Shown: positions 34,894 through 43,655 of the stretch, piece after piece
Layout: every line of letters begins with the position of its first letter
Position numbering within the stretch: the first letter of the stretch is position 1
NCBI RefSeq assembly: GCF_014467055.1
Contig: NZ_CP060696.1
Coordinates: 372,001 to 436,000, forward strand
DNA: 64,000 nt
Direction: 5' to 3'
Source: Caproicibacterium amylolyticum
GTDB lineage: Bacteria; Bacillota; Clostridia; Oscillospirales; Acutalibacteraceae
Program-made: the position numbers and the translations under genes
The notes under the pieces: generated by a model
Database searches by the model: none
The model's input: the letters and a program-made list of their open reading frames with translations, nothing else
Told to the model about the DNA's origin: nothing

Positions 34894-37155
34894 ATGGAAT
34901 ATCTGGCACACAGTGCATCATTTTGCGGACAGGAGCAGACATACCGAGAACATATTCAGGGGACTGTGCAAAAAGCTGAAAACCTCTTGGAAACAATGCG
35001 TCCGTTTTTTTCGGAGCAGCAATTTGAAAAGATGTACGCAAAACTTCAGGCAGCTGCGGAGATGCATGATCTTGGGAAACTGAGTGATGCAAATCAAGAG
35101 GTCCTGCATGAGCAAAAACGGACAGGCAGACTGCCGGAACGGCATAGTGTAATGGGTGCCCATTGGTTTTACGAGCAAGGCGACTCACTTTCGGCTGCAT
35201 TGGTTTATGGACACCATTACCCCGGACTTCCCGATATTTATGAAGAACTTGGACAAGAAATGCCGTTTTGCAAAAATTTCAAAGCAGAGGAATTTCAATT
35301 TGATGAGGCAAAAATTCAGAAAAATATGAATAATTGCTGTGACAGACATCAGGCTGTGGCGGGTGGTTTGCCGCAGCCTGATACAGCAAAATTACAAACT
35401 GCGCTGGAAGAGCGATTGCTGCTGTCCTGTTTAGTGACTGCTGATTGGTGTGATACCGGCGGCAAGAAATTACCGCAGCCGCTTGCTCCAAGATGGTCAG
35501 AACGTTTAGCAGCATTAGACAACTATGTTGCAGGTCTAGAAGAAGACGCGCAGAAAGCTGAAAACAGCAAAGAAAGGGAACGTAACCGGCTGCGGCATGA
35601 TTTTTATCAAGCCTGCCGAACGCAGACAGATACAAACGCTTCTCTGCAAAATTGTGAAGCGCCGGTTGGCACTGGAAAAACAACAGCGGTGTTGGCTCAT
35701 TTACTGCGCTGTGCAGTGCAGCGAAATCTGCGGCATTTGTTTATTGTGTTGCCTTATACCAGCATTTTAGAGCAGATGAAAAAAGTCTTAAAAGATGCCA
35801 TCTTATTGGAAGACGAAAAAAATGAATCCGGAGAAATCATTGCTGTTTTGCATCACCGTGCAGAATATGACAAAAAAGAATGGAGAAGTCTGGCGGCAAC
35901 TTGGGAAGCACCGATTATTCTTACAACGGCTGTTCAATTTTTTGAAACACTGGCATCAAATGAGCCGGCACGCTTATATAAACTTCATCAACTGCCGGGC
36001 TCAGGTATCTTTTTGGATGAATTTCATGCCTCTGCACCCGTGCAGTGTCTGCCTGCCGTTTGGGAGTGGCTTACGCAGCTGCAAAAAAATTGGGGCTGCT
36101 CTGTAGTGCTCTCCTCCGGTACGATGATTCAGTTTTGGGAAGAACGGAATTTTCGGAAAGCATATTTTAGTGGCCACGCCGAAAAACATCCGGTAACTGT
36201 CCCCACACCAATGCTGCCTGCAACTTTGCAGAAAGAGATGGAGCAGCAGGAAAAAATTCGTGTGCACATGCACCTCTTACCGCAGGAGTTTGCACAGTGT
36301 CGCTTCAGTACACTGGACGAACTGCTCTGTTTTGCGCTGTCACAAAAAGGCCCGCGCATCATTATGTTGGACAGCCGCCGCGCGGCCGCACAAGTTGCCT
36401 ATGAACTGTACTGTAAAGGGGAAAAAGTATATCATTTATCAAATGCATTTGCACCGCAGGACAGTGCGCGCATTTTGGATAAAGTAAAGGAACTTTTGGA
36501 TCCGAAAAACGGCGCGGACGGAAATTGGACACTTGTTTCTACCACCTATGCAAGCATGGGACTTAACCTGTCCTTTCGAAACGGTTTTTGCAGGGCATTT
36601 TCCTGTGCTTCATTTTTGCAGCTTGCGGGTCGTATCAGCCGAGAGGGAGAATATGAAAGTCCTGGCTTGTGGGCATTTACGCTTGATGACAGTCGCTTCC
36701 CAGCCAGCAGTGCATTTTCAGTTTCTGCTGAAGTTTGGCGGGAAATGATAACTGCCGACACACTGAAAAAGCCGCTGCAAGGCAGTGCACCGTCTGAAAT
36801 GGTAACGCATGCTTTTTCACAGGAATGCAAACGCAGCCATATCCGAAAAATGCAGGATAAACTGTTAAGCGATGAACGAAACTTTGAATTTTTGACGATG
36901 GCAAAAGAATTTAAAATTATCACGGAAGACGCGGAGGTGTTGGCTGTCACCAATTCTGAAGTTAAAAAGATGCTGGAAAATGGTGAAATTCCCTCGCAGG
37001 CGCAGCTTCAAAACAACAGTGTTTCCATTTACTTTAATTTAGTAAAGAAACTGCATCTTACAGAAATACCGGATACTCCGAAAATCTATTGGCTGCCCCC
37101 TGAACAATATGACGCAGATTTGCTTGGTTGTTATAAAGCGCTTGTGCTAAAGTGA
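34894..37155 (+). CDS. cas3: Cas3 nuclease-helicase
   Basis: A 753-residue protein starting 2 nt after cas7. Residues 1-200 form the HD nuclease: His20, His58-Asp59 (MHDLGK), His84, His90, His107-His108 (GHHYPG) and Asp184 (TADWCD). The helicase follows, with Walker A APVGTGKTT at 256-264, a DEFH box at 375-378 (variant of DEAH), SSGT at 407-410 and motif VI LAGRISREG. It should unwind and degrade DNA marked by Cascade. In standard type I-C operons cas3 comes first; here it is last and no adaptation genes follow. All nuclease metal ligands appear present. Confidence 0.9.
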   Translation: MEYLAHSASFCGQEQTYREHIQGTVQKAENLLETMRPFFSEQQFEKMYAKLQAAAEMHDLGKLSDANQEVLHEQKRTGRLPERHSVMGAHWFYEQGDSLSAALVYGHHYPGLPDIYEELGQEMPFCKNFKAEEFQFDEAKIQKNMNNCCDRHQAVAGGLPQPDTAKLQTALEERLLLSCLVTADWCDTGGKKLPQPLAPRWSERLAALDNYVAGLEEDAQKAENSKERERNRLRHDFYQACRTQTDTNASLQNCEAPVGTGKTTAVLAHLLRCAVQRNLRHLFIVLPYTSILEQMKKVLKDAILLEDEKNESGEIIAVLHHRAEYDKKEWRSLAATWEAPIILTTAVQFFETLASNEPARLYKLHQLPGSGIFLDEFHASAPVQCLPAVWEWLTQLQKNWGCSVVLSSGTMIQFWEERNFRKAYFSGHAEKHPVTVPTPMLPATLQKEMEQQEKIRVHMHLLPQEFAQCRFSTLDELLCFALSQKGPRIIMLDSRRAAAQVAYELYCKGEKVYHLSNAFAPQDSARILDKVKELLDPKNGADGNWTLVSTTYASMGLNLSFRNGFCRAFSCASFLQLAGRISREGEYESPGLWAFTLDDSRFPASSAFSVSAEVWREMITADTLKKPLQGSAPSEMVTHAFSQECKRSHIRKMQDKLLSDERNFEFLTMAKEFKIITEDAEVLAVTNSEVKKMLENGEIPSQAQLQNNSVSIYFNLVKKLHLTEIPDTPKIYWLPPEQYDADLLGCYKALVLK

Positions 37156-37399
37156 ATCAGAAGAAAAATTTTGCCCTGCAGTGGTTTGCAGAGTACAGGG
37201 CATGACTCCTTTAAAGCAGTTTATTGAAACCCTTGGTCGCTGTGGAGGTGCAACTCCCTGGCGACCGTTTCTTTTTCCATAGCAAGCTTGATTGTATTCA
37301 AAACAAGATTTACCGTCTGTTCGGTTCCTGTCTTGTAAGCGACAATGCTGTTGTCAAAGAGATTGCGAATCATAGACAGATACAGAACGCCTTGGTCGG
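37156..37399. other. Intergenic after cas3; no CRISPR array
   Basis: A weak hairpin (tgccctg...cagggca, about 37171-37203) lies after cas3. I looked for regularly spaced 28-37 nt repeats here and upstream of cas5 and saw none. The plus strand shows ggtcgctgtggaggt...ctccctggcgacc as another imperfect stem. No gene is recognised. Confidence 0.5.
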
Positions 37400-37531
37400 T
37401 TAATCCAGCCTTTTATCTGATTTTTCTTTAATCCTAATTCGTCCTGCAATTTCACGTCGCGTTTTTCCTGCTGCCCTCATCGCCAAAATTTTCGGCTCAA
37501 ATGCTTTTATATTCGTCCAACTTCTTTTCAT
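37400..37531 (-). pseudogene. IS3-family OrfA N-terminal remnant
   Basis: ATG 37531 after GGGAGG encodes MKRSWTNIKAFEPKILAMRA then GKTRREIAG, the normal HTH start of a common IS3-family OrfA, before losing the family pattern. About 35 codons are real; the rest of orfA and orfB are missing. Confidence 0.75.
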
Positions 37532-37532
37532 A

Positions 37533-37582
37533 AAAAGAGCCTCCCATCGTAGTTTAATTATCCTACGATGGGAGGCTCTTTT
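37533..37582. repeat. 20-bp perfect inverted repeat over the IS3 orfA start
   Basis: aaaagagcctcccatcgtag (37533-37552) pairs with ctacgatgggaggctctttt (37563-37582). On the minus strand the hairpin buries the GGGAGG ribosome binding site of the orfA remnant, a known way for insertion sequences to block translation from outside transcripts. It also resembles a terminator. Confidence 0.75.
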
Positions 37583-37680
37583 GCAATGTCCGTTTTTACT
37601 GGGGCAGTTCAAAAGGCGGCAGGAGGCCATTTTCATACCCAAGCAATACATAAATTTCTTGGACATACCGGTTAATTGTT

Positions 37681-39160
37681 TTATGCCGCTGGACCTTCGT
37701 TTTTGTCTGAATCGCTTTGTACAGATTTCTGTGCATTTCCTTGTTTAAAGAAGAAGGCCAAAATGACACCAACGACCAAAATACCCGCTGACACGAGCAT
37801 AGAAGTTTTGACACCACTTACCAGACCAAGCGCTTGTGTTGTTGCACTATGGTTGCCAGCTGCACAAATATAATTGTTTTGCACTGCTGTCATAATTGCA
37901 ACCATAAGGGAAGTACCAAAAGCGCCGCCAATCTGCTGGAGTGTATTGCTGATTGCAGTACCGTGCGGATACAAATCCGGCGGAAGCTGGTTCAGGCTGT
38001 GCGTCTGTAAAGGTGTATTCAGCAGGCCCACCGCAACCAGTGACAGGCAGTGTAACAAAATAACAACCGCAATCACTGTGGTCGTAGACCTGTGAGAACA
38101 GGAAGAACACAACCAGTGACAGAATGAAGCCCGGAACGACCAAAACCCGTGGTCCATATTTATCGTAAAGGACGCCGGAAATCGGTGAAAAGATACCGTT
38201 GATCAATCCACCTGGCAGCATCATGACGCCTGCAACCAGAGCACTCAGGCCCATTGCTCCTTCCATGAACATGGGCAGAATTAGCATAATTGCAAAGTTC
38301 ACCATCTGTGTAATCATAATTAATAACATACCGACGGAAAACACCGGATAACGAAATGCCCGTACATCCAACATTGGCTCTTTAAGCTTTAACTGCCGCA
38401 CAGTAAACAATGCCAGAACAACGACACCGCAGATGAGCGGAACTGCTGTCAATGCAGCATTTCCACCGCCAATATTGCTTGCTCCATAAATCAAACCGCC
38501 AAAGCCAATTGTGGAAAGAATGATTGACAAAACATCTAACCGCGGTTTGGTCAGTTTTGTAACATTGACAAGGAATATTGCGCCAAATATTAAAACGATG
38601 ATGCTAAAGGGCAGGATGCATAAGAACAGCCATCTCCAGCCAAGTGACTGTACGATGATACCGGAAAATACCGGCCCGATTGCAGGCGCAGAAAACATGA
38701 CAAGGTTAAAGATGCCGAGTGCCCTGCCGCGCTTTTCCACTGGATTAATAACAATCAGAGTGTTGACGATATTGGGGATCAGCATGCCGGTTCCGACAGC
38801 CTGTACAAGGCGGCCGGTAAACAGAATCGCAAACGATGGTGCAAAACCCGCAATTATCGTTCCGAAAATGAAAAAGAGCATTGCAATTTCATACAAACGT
38901 TTTGTTTTGATCGTTTGTATGAGAAACGCTGAAATAGGAATTGAAACAGCCATAATCAGCATATAGCCTGTGCTTAACCACTGTGCAGTAACCGCTGAAA
39001 CGCTAAACTGTTTCATGATACTCGCAAGCGCCATGTTCAATACAGTTTCATTGAACATGCAAAAGAAGCCTGAGATTGTGAGAATTGCTGTAATCAGGCC
39101 AACTTTGATGGGTTTACCATTCACATCCAGACCCGCCGCATTTGTTGATGTTGTTGACAT
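37681..39160 (-). pseudogene. DHA2-type MFS multidrug exporter, frameshifted
   Basis: ATG 39160 follows GGAGGG. The first 360 or so codons encode EmrB/QacA-like membrane helices (LITAILTISGFFCMFNETVL, GTGMLIPNIVNTLIVI, GIIVQSLGWRWLFLCILPFS). Near 38090 the frame is lost by a one-base indel; the other frame continues TTTVIAVVILLHCLSL, QQIGGAFGTSLMVAIM and reaches a normal end at 37681. The intact product would be about 490 residues with 14 helices and would export drugs by proton antiport. Everything else is well preserved, so the mutation looks recent. The adjacent MarR gene is the likely regulator. The next 80 bp (37600-37680) encode a short unassigned fragment. Confidence 0.85.
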
Positions 39161-39200
39161 TGTGTACATACCCTCCAATAAGTAAAATAAAAAATAATTT

Positions 39201-39230
39201 AAAAGCGCAGCTGGTTCAGCTGCGCTTTTA
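39201..39230 (-). terminator. Hairpin between marR and MFS gene
   Basis: aaaagcgcagctg and cagctgcgctttt form a near-perfect stem with a very short loop. It lies 12 bp after the MarR stop, so it probably tempers read-through into the exporter. Confidence 0.8.
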
Positions 39231-39241
39231 TCGGGCAATTT

Positions 39242-39682
39242 TTAATGGTTTAAAAGAAATTCCAAATTATCGTCCATCTTTTTAAGCACCTGCTTAAAAA
39301 TAGTAACTTTATCATTTGGTATGTCCGCCGTAATTTCTTTAAACTTTTCTTCTATAAAAGGAGCTACATTTTCTACCAGACTTTTGCCCTGTGCAGTAAT
39401 TTGCAGCAGGAAAGCTCGTCTGTCAAGCTTGTCCACTCCCCGTTTTACTAAATACTTACGTTCAAGGATATCAAGAATCCTCAGCAGAGAGGCTGGGTCT
39501 TTACCAGATTTCAAGGAAAGTGTTTTTTGATTAATGTTTTCCTGCTCAGCCAGTGTGGAAAGCACTACCCATTGTTCGAGCGTGATATTATAAGACTCCA
39601 GACTGCGATTTAAATACCTCAGCAATTTTTTTTGCATTCGGTTGGTCTGTAAGCCAATGGACTCATCCAAATTCGTCGGCAT
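39242..39682 (-). CDS. MarR-family regulator
   Basis: A 146-residue winged-helix protein. ATG 39682 is 5 nt after GGGAGGG. The DNA-binding part is INQKTLSLKSGKDPASLLRI with the wing around VDKLDRRAFLLQITAQGKSL, a close match to the MarR D-x-R-D/R wing. MarR proteins are dimeric repressors released by small aromatic ligands or drugs. It is transcribed towards the exporter and probably controls both; the palindrome at 39721-39734 is the obvious operator. Confidence 0.9.
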   Translation of the reverse strand: MPTNLDESIGLQTNRMQKKLLRYLNRSLESYNITLEQWVVLSTLAEQENINQKTLSLKSGKDPASLLRILDILERKYLVKRGVDKLDRRAFLLQITAQGKSLVENVAPFIEEKFKEITADIPNDKVTIFKQVLKKMDDNLEFLLNH

Positions 39683-39720
39683 TGAAACCCTCCCCTGCAT
39701 ATATAGTTGATACTAAAACT

Positions 39721-39734
39721 ATTGATATATCAAT
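39721..39734. promoter_or_regulatory. Palindromic MarR operator candidate
   Basis: attgatatatcaat is a perfect 14-bp palindrome, 39 bp before the marR start, with a related gttgatac...actattgat context beside it. Confidence 0.65.
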
Positions 39735-39825
39735 TATAATCAAGAATTAGATTTTTGTCAATAATTTAAAAATAAAATTCAGCCGACTCTGGATTCATTT
39801 CGCGCGCGCAAAGGTCTTATTAAGC

Positions 39826-39929
39826 GGATTTTTAAGCAGCCAAACATCTATAACCACCTTCGTCTGCACAGTTCTCTATACAATTTGACACCAACAGAAT
39901 ATGCTTTGAAAATCTCAGGCGATTACTAA
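39826..39929 (+). pseudogene. IS3-family OrfB C-terminal remnant
   Basis: The frame KQPNIYNHLRLHSSLYNLTP followed by TEYALKISGDY and a stop is the usual IS3 transposase ending. Its final codons coincide with the beginning of the 977-bp direct repeat. Confidence 0.75.
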
Positions 39930-40898
39930 CTTCCTATCTGGACGGCTTTTGGGGACAGGTCAGCAGAATGAATAATTGAAACAATGAAAAAAGCTAGACG
40001 AGATCAAGGTGCGTTTGATAATTACCAACCGTGGCTCATCATTGTACACTACCCTTCACTCGGCGCAGTAATCGTGTACGGGATGATTGTACCGGAGAAT
40101 CCCAATCATTTTTTGTGTTGAGAATCATTTTTATTGTGGACATGAACCATCTTCTTCATTTTTTCAAGAAATGTACATTTCACATCTGTTTCTGTTTTAA
40201 TATTATGACTTCTAGTTCCACATTTGGGGCAAAAAGATCCAATGTACACTTGCCCACAATGCAGGCAACGCTGATACGGTTTTAGCTTCATGCTTTACTA
40301 CACCTCGTAAATATATTTTTGTAATTATATTCGATGACTTTTCAAAACGTGAATTGTTATTTTAATTGAAACAAAAGCTGCAAGAATAAAAATACCTACA
40401 ATCATTATAGCAACCATGTTTGCAGGAATAGAAGACATAATATTCGTAATTTTAATGTTTTTCAGGCTACTCAGAACAATAACGACAATAACCGGGATTA
40501 GAATAAATCCCATAATAAAATATCGACTGTTTGCAGTACCAAACCGATAGGTTGCTGGAATGGAAACACAGCCAAATATAAATCCGTAACAAGCAGTAAT
40601 TAATGTATCAATTGTAATTATAGCAAATGACATAGGAATGAATCCAATCGCTGAAACAAAATTTCCAATGGTAAAAATTATGCCGCCGGAAATTATGCAA
40701 TACAGAAATAGTGGAATATATTTACTAAGTGTTTCATCAGTTACGGAAACCGGCAAAACACGGACATAATTTTTCCATTTGGACTGTTCATCAAATGAAA
40801 TAGACTGAATCACCAGCCCTGGCAGATAAACGCTCAACAGCATTGAAAGGATGGGTATAAAATACACTTTATTTGCTATGGAGCATACAACTGCTAAT
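39922..40898. repeat. 977-bp direct repeat, left copy
   Basis: It matches 44291-45267 with a constant offset of 4,369 bp, no indels and only scattered substitutions. It contains the zinc-ribbon gene and most of the ABC permease gene, and the pair brackets the Cys-repeat peptide cassette. Confidence 0.95.
40106..40291 (-). CDS. Small zinc-ribbon protein
   Basis: A 61-residue protein, MKLKPYQRCLHCGQVYIGSF then CPKCG, with two CxxC-type knuckles (CLHC and CPKC) 12 residues apart, followed by a basic, Lys- and His-rich tail. It should bind one zinc ion. It is the last gene of the RiPP-like cassette on the minus strand, 33 bp after the permease. Its role (regulatory, scaffolding or incidental) is unknown. 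An identical copy lies in the other direct repeat. Confidence 0.65.
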   Translation of the reverse strand: MKLKPYQRCLHCGQVYIGSFCPKCGTRSHNIKTETDVKCTFLEKMKKMVHVHNKNDSQHKK

Positions 40899-40981
40899 AC
40901 AATCGGCATAAGTGACATTGCGCTCATTGTTTTTTTTGTCATAATCCAATCTTTACACCATAGCGCTAATACTTTATTCAT
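40325..40981 (-). CDS. ABC-2-type transporter permease
   Basis: A 218-residue protein with six predicted membrane helices (MSLMPIVLAVVCSIA, LYCIISGGIIFTIGNFVSAI, FIMGFILIPVIVVIVLSSL, MVAIMIVGIFILAAFVSIKI). It overlaps the ATPase gene by 4 nt (ATGA type). Together they would form an exporter for the modified peptide or a self-protection pump. Its C-terminal 190 codons lie in the direct repeat, so a truncated second copy exists at 44694-45267. Confidence 0.85.
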   Translation of the reverse strand: MNKVLALWCKDWIMTKKTMSAMSLMPIVLAVVCSIANKVYFIPILSMLLSVYLPGLVIQSISFDEQSKWKNYVRVLPVSVTDETLSKYIPLFLYCIISGGIIFTIGNFVSAIGFIPMSFAIITIDTLITACYGFIFGCVSIPATYRFGTANSRYFIMGFILIPVIVVIVLSSLKNIKITNIMSSIPANMVAIMIVGIFILAAFVSIKITIHVLKSHRI

Positions 40982-41835
40982 TCGTTTTCTCCTTTAATGT
41001 ACATAAGCATAATATCATCCAGACTGGCAATCTTTATTGGGAAATGATATTGCTCTTTCGGAAAATCAGAAGTGATCAATGCATGATATTTGTTACCTAC
41101 TTTCAATGTGGACTCTAGAAATTGTGCTGGAATGGATTGCATTTCTTCTTCAGAACATTCAATAATCATCTGTTTTGTATTTAAATTTTCCGTAAATTCA
41201 TCAAAAATTATTTTTCCATGATGAAGAAAGATGACTTTATCAGAAAATCCTTCCAAGTCGCTTGTTATATGAGTAGAGAAAAATACAGAATTTCCCCTGT
41301 TAGCATACTCTCTCAACATTGTCATCACTTCATGTCGTACAACAGGATCAAGTCCTGATGTAACCTCATCAAGGATTAAATACTTTGCCTGATGGCAAAG
41401 CGCAGTTGATAATAGTAACTTTGTTTTCATACCTTTTGAATAATTGCAAATTGGTTTGTCAATAGGCAAGTTGAATTTTTTCAAGAAACTATTATAAATT
41501 TTCAGTGACCAATTCGTATATATTCGTTTTAAAATGCGGCTTATATCCTGTGCATTCAGCTTGTCATAAAAAAAAATGTCGTCCTGAACAATACCAATTT
41601 GGTTTTTGATCTCCGCTTTTGCATCCATAATGTCCTCTTCACCGTATTTCACTTCACCGGTATCGCGTTGAATCTGATTTAGAAGCAGAGAAATCAGGGT
41701 TGTTTTCCCTGCACCATTTTCTCCAATCAGACCAACAATTTGTCCTGGTTTAACTGTAAAACTAATGTCAGATAAATGGAAGTTCGAGTATTTTTTCCCT
41801 AGATGTTCTACAGAAATATTGTTTTGCAAAGTCAT
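40978..41835 (-). CDS. ABC transporter ATP-binding protein
   Basis: This 285-residue ATPase carries Walker A GENGAGKTT, a signature variant YSKGMKTKL, Walker B YLILDEVTSGLD and the H-loop FFSTHITSDLE. The last 60 residues are a C-terminal extension typical of the DrrA/CcmA-like exporters. It starts 3 nt after the radical SAM gene stop and overlaps the permease, so the three are one operon. Export of, or immunity to, the peptide is the likely job. Confidence 0.9.
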   Translation of the reverse strand: MTLQNNISVEHLGKKYSNFHLSDISFTVKPGQIVGLIGENGAGKTTLISLLLNQIQRDTGEVKYGEEDIMDAKAEIKNQIGIVQDDIFFYDKLNAQDISRILKRIYTNWSLKIYNSFLKKFNLPIDKPICNYSKGMKTKLLLSTALCHQAKYLILDEVTSGLDPVVRHEVMTMLREYANRGNSVFFSTHITSDLEGFSDKVIFLHHGKIIFDEFTENLNTKQMIIECSEEEMQSIPAQFLESTLKVGNKYHALITSDFPKEQYHFPIKIASLDDIMLMYIKGENE

Positions 41836-41838
41836 ATT

Positions 41839-43212
41839 TTAGTTTTCCTCCATAAAATGTATATATGGTAATATTTTAGCTCCATTTTTATTATTAGAGT
41901 ACCATTTACATTCTGTTCCAATTTCACGAAAGTGCTTTAAGGATCTCAACAAACAATGTCCGCATTCGATTTTATAGCGGCACATTTTACAGAACTTAGA
42001 TTCAGGATATGGTGCGATAGTTTTGCGGAGAACTGCAAGGAATTTTTTATTGTTATCATAGATTTCTTTTATGGAAGTTTTAAGAGCGTTTCCTAAAGGA
42101 ATACTAAAATATTTTGCCGTATCCATATTGCACAATTTAATGAGTCCTGCTGAATTAATTGAAACATGAGAAACTATAGCCCCACAATTTGTATTTAAAT
42201 TTTGCGGTTGAATTATCATATTCGGGAAATAGTTATTTACTTTTTTTATTTCCCTATTAAAAATAAGGACCTGATTTTCATTTAGGAAAAGAGGAGCGGC
42301 AGAAGAAGAATCGGTCTCTGCACGACCAAGTGGTGTAACGATGGAGGGCGAATATAGTTCAACCCCACTATCGTGACACCATTCTGCAATTTGAAAGATT
42401 TCATTTATGTTTTTAGAAGTAAAAATAGATGCTACGCGGATATTTACACCTTCATTTGTAAGTGTCAATATATTATTTTTAACCTTTTCAAGATTTCCAC
42501 AAGACTGTGTAAACCAATCAAAATATGATGAATCTAAAGAATGTAAATCAATTTGCACAAAAATATTATTTTTGTTTTCTACTAGTACTCTCTGTAAACT
42601 ATTTGACATATAAACACCATTTGTTAATAACATAACTTTTGGAATACCCTGTTGTAGAGCATATCTAATTATGTCAGAAATATCTGGATGCACACTAGGA
42701 TCCCCACCTGTAATTTCTAATATATTAATTTTAATAGTTGCCAAATCACTTATAATTTTTTTACATTGATTAAGTGATAATTGTTGATTCAATTCTCGTC
42801 CATATGAGCCATAACAATGTCGACATCTTAGGTTGCAATTATTTGTAATTTCTAAGGTGGCAACAGTTGGATAGTCATTTTGTTCATTAATAATTGACGG
42901 ACATGCATTTACTGGGATAGAAGATTTAAGTAAATCAAATGAATAATTATTTACTAGTTGATTTATAAACTGATAAATATTATTTTCAACATTTACTGGG
43001 GTTTCATTATATTTCTTTGTAAATATATTGACGATGGAATCAAAATTATGCTTTCCATCACAAAGTGTCAAAATATCAAATGCTACTTCATTAATTGGAT
43101 TCTTTTGAGGCAGTGTTTTGGGGTTATTTGTGCACATAAGATAGTATATGGTTGATTGTGGTAATTTACAAATGTAGATTTCAGGTATAGGCTTAAAATA
43201 AATATATGACAT
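41839..43212 (-). CDS. Radical SAM/SPASM peptide maturase with N-terminal RRE-like domain
   Basis: ATG 43212 follows AGGAG by 10 nt. Of 457 residues, about 30-95 form a PqqD-like leader-binding domain (EVAFDILTLCDGKHNFDSIV). The radical SAM core has Cys126-x3-Cys130-x2-Cys133 (CNLRCRHCYG) and the GGDP SAM motif (LEITGGDPSVHP). The C-terminus is a SPASM domain with clustered Cys (SKFCKMCRYKIECGHCLLR and ECKWY) for auxiliary iron-sulphur clusters. Such enzymes make thioether (sactipeptide/ranthipeptide) or other C-linked changes on ribosomal peptides. The upstream Cys-repeat peptide is its probable substrate, separated by a strong hairpin. Confidence 0.9.
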   Translation of the reverse strand: MSYIYFKPIPEIYICKLPQSTIYYLMCTNNPKTLPQKNPINEVAFDILTLCDGKHNFDSIVNIFTKKYNETPVNVENNIYQFINQLVNNYSFDLLKSSIPVNACPSIINEQNDYPTVATLEITNNCNLRCRHCYGSYGRELNQQLSLNQCKKIISDLATIKINILEITGGDPSVHPDISDIIRYALQQGIPKVMLLTNGVYMSNSLQRVLVENKNNIFVQIDLHSLDSSYFDWFTQSCGNLEKVKNNILTLTNEGVNIRVASIFTSKNINEIFQIAEWCHDSGVELYSPSIVTPLGRAETDSSSAAPLFLNENQVLIFNREIKKVNNYFPNMIIQPQNLNTNCGAIVSHVSINSAGLIKLCNMDTAKYFSIPLGNALKTSIKEIYDNNKKFLAVLRKTIAPYPESKFCKMCRYKIECGHCLLRSLKHFREIGTECKWYSNNKNGAKILPYIHFMEEN

Positions 43213-43231
43213 AAAAATCACACTCCTAATT

Positions 43232-43279
43232 TGACAAAGGATTCCACCAATTTTGTGAAATTAGTGGAATCCTTTGTCA
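43232..43279 (-). promoter_or_regulatory. Intercistronic hairpin between precursor peptide and maturase
   Basis: gacaaaggattccac pairs perfectly with gtggaatcctttgtc. No T run follows on the minus strand, so it is better explained as an attenuator or RNA-stabilising element that leaves more peptide than enzyme message, a common RiPP arrangement. Confidence 0.7.
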
Positions 43280-43293
43280 TTATGTAATTAAAA

Positions 43294-43434
43294 TTACCAT
43301 TGAGTCAGAGAAGAACTTGAAGCCAAACTAATTGAGCCAACCAGTGCAGGAGTAAAGCCACATGTTCCACATCCCATACATCCTACACAGATGACGCAGT
43401 TCCATCCATTCGGTGAAATTTTCGCCATAGGCAT
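43294..43434 (-). CDS. Cys-x2 repeat RiPP precursor peptide (46 aa)
   Basis: A short gene with ATG 43434 after AAAGGGA and stop at 43294; a second in-frame ATG is two codons later. The product starts MPMAKISPNGWN and then has five Cys at strict three-residue spacing: Cys13, 16, 19, 22 and 25 (CVICVGCMGCGTC), followed by a hydrophobic, Ser-rich tail ending SSSSLTQW. An in-frame TGA upstream excludes a longer leader. It directly precedes a radical SAM/SPASM gene and an ABC transporter, so a Cys-crosslinked ribosomal peptide is the best reading. A small ferredoxin-like peptide is less likely given the context and lack of Pro after the cysteines. I know no exact match. Confidence 0.8.
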   Translation of the reverse strand: MPMAKISPNGWNCVICVGCMGCGTCGFTPALVGSISLASSSSLTQW

Positions 43435-43655
43435 TTTAAGATCCCTTTCTTTAAAAATTAATCAATCCGGATCAACTATGTATATATTACATTTTTTTTC
43501 ATTATTTTTCAAGAGGTTGCTTCCTTTTTTGTGAATATATTGTTGTTTTAGCTAAAATAAGAACTAATGTAGCGTATGTAGTGGTAAGCGTTTTTGTAAC
43601 ACAACTGTGTAAATGAATCAAATCCGTATCTTGTTGCATAGAGCGTCCGATAATC
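43435..43655. other. Probable promoter region of the RiPP cassette
   Basis: AT-rich sequence before the precursor gene; ttgaaa/tataat-like boxes are not clear enough to call. On the far side it joins the truncated DUF255 gene near 43655. Nothing else is recognised. Confidence 0.35.

Noticed and set aside
37156..37680. Possible CRISPR array or adaptation genes after cas3
   Set aside because: The sequence holds imperfect stems and an IS3 orfA remnant, but no regular repeats and no Cas1/Cas2/Cas4-like frames.
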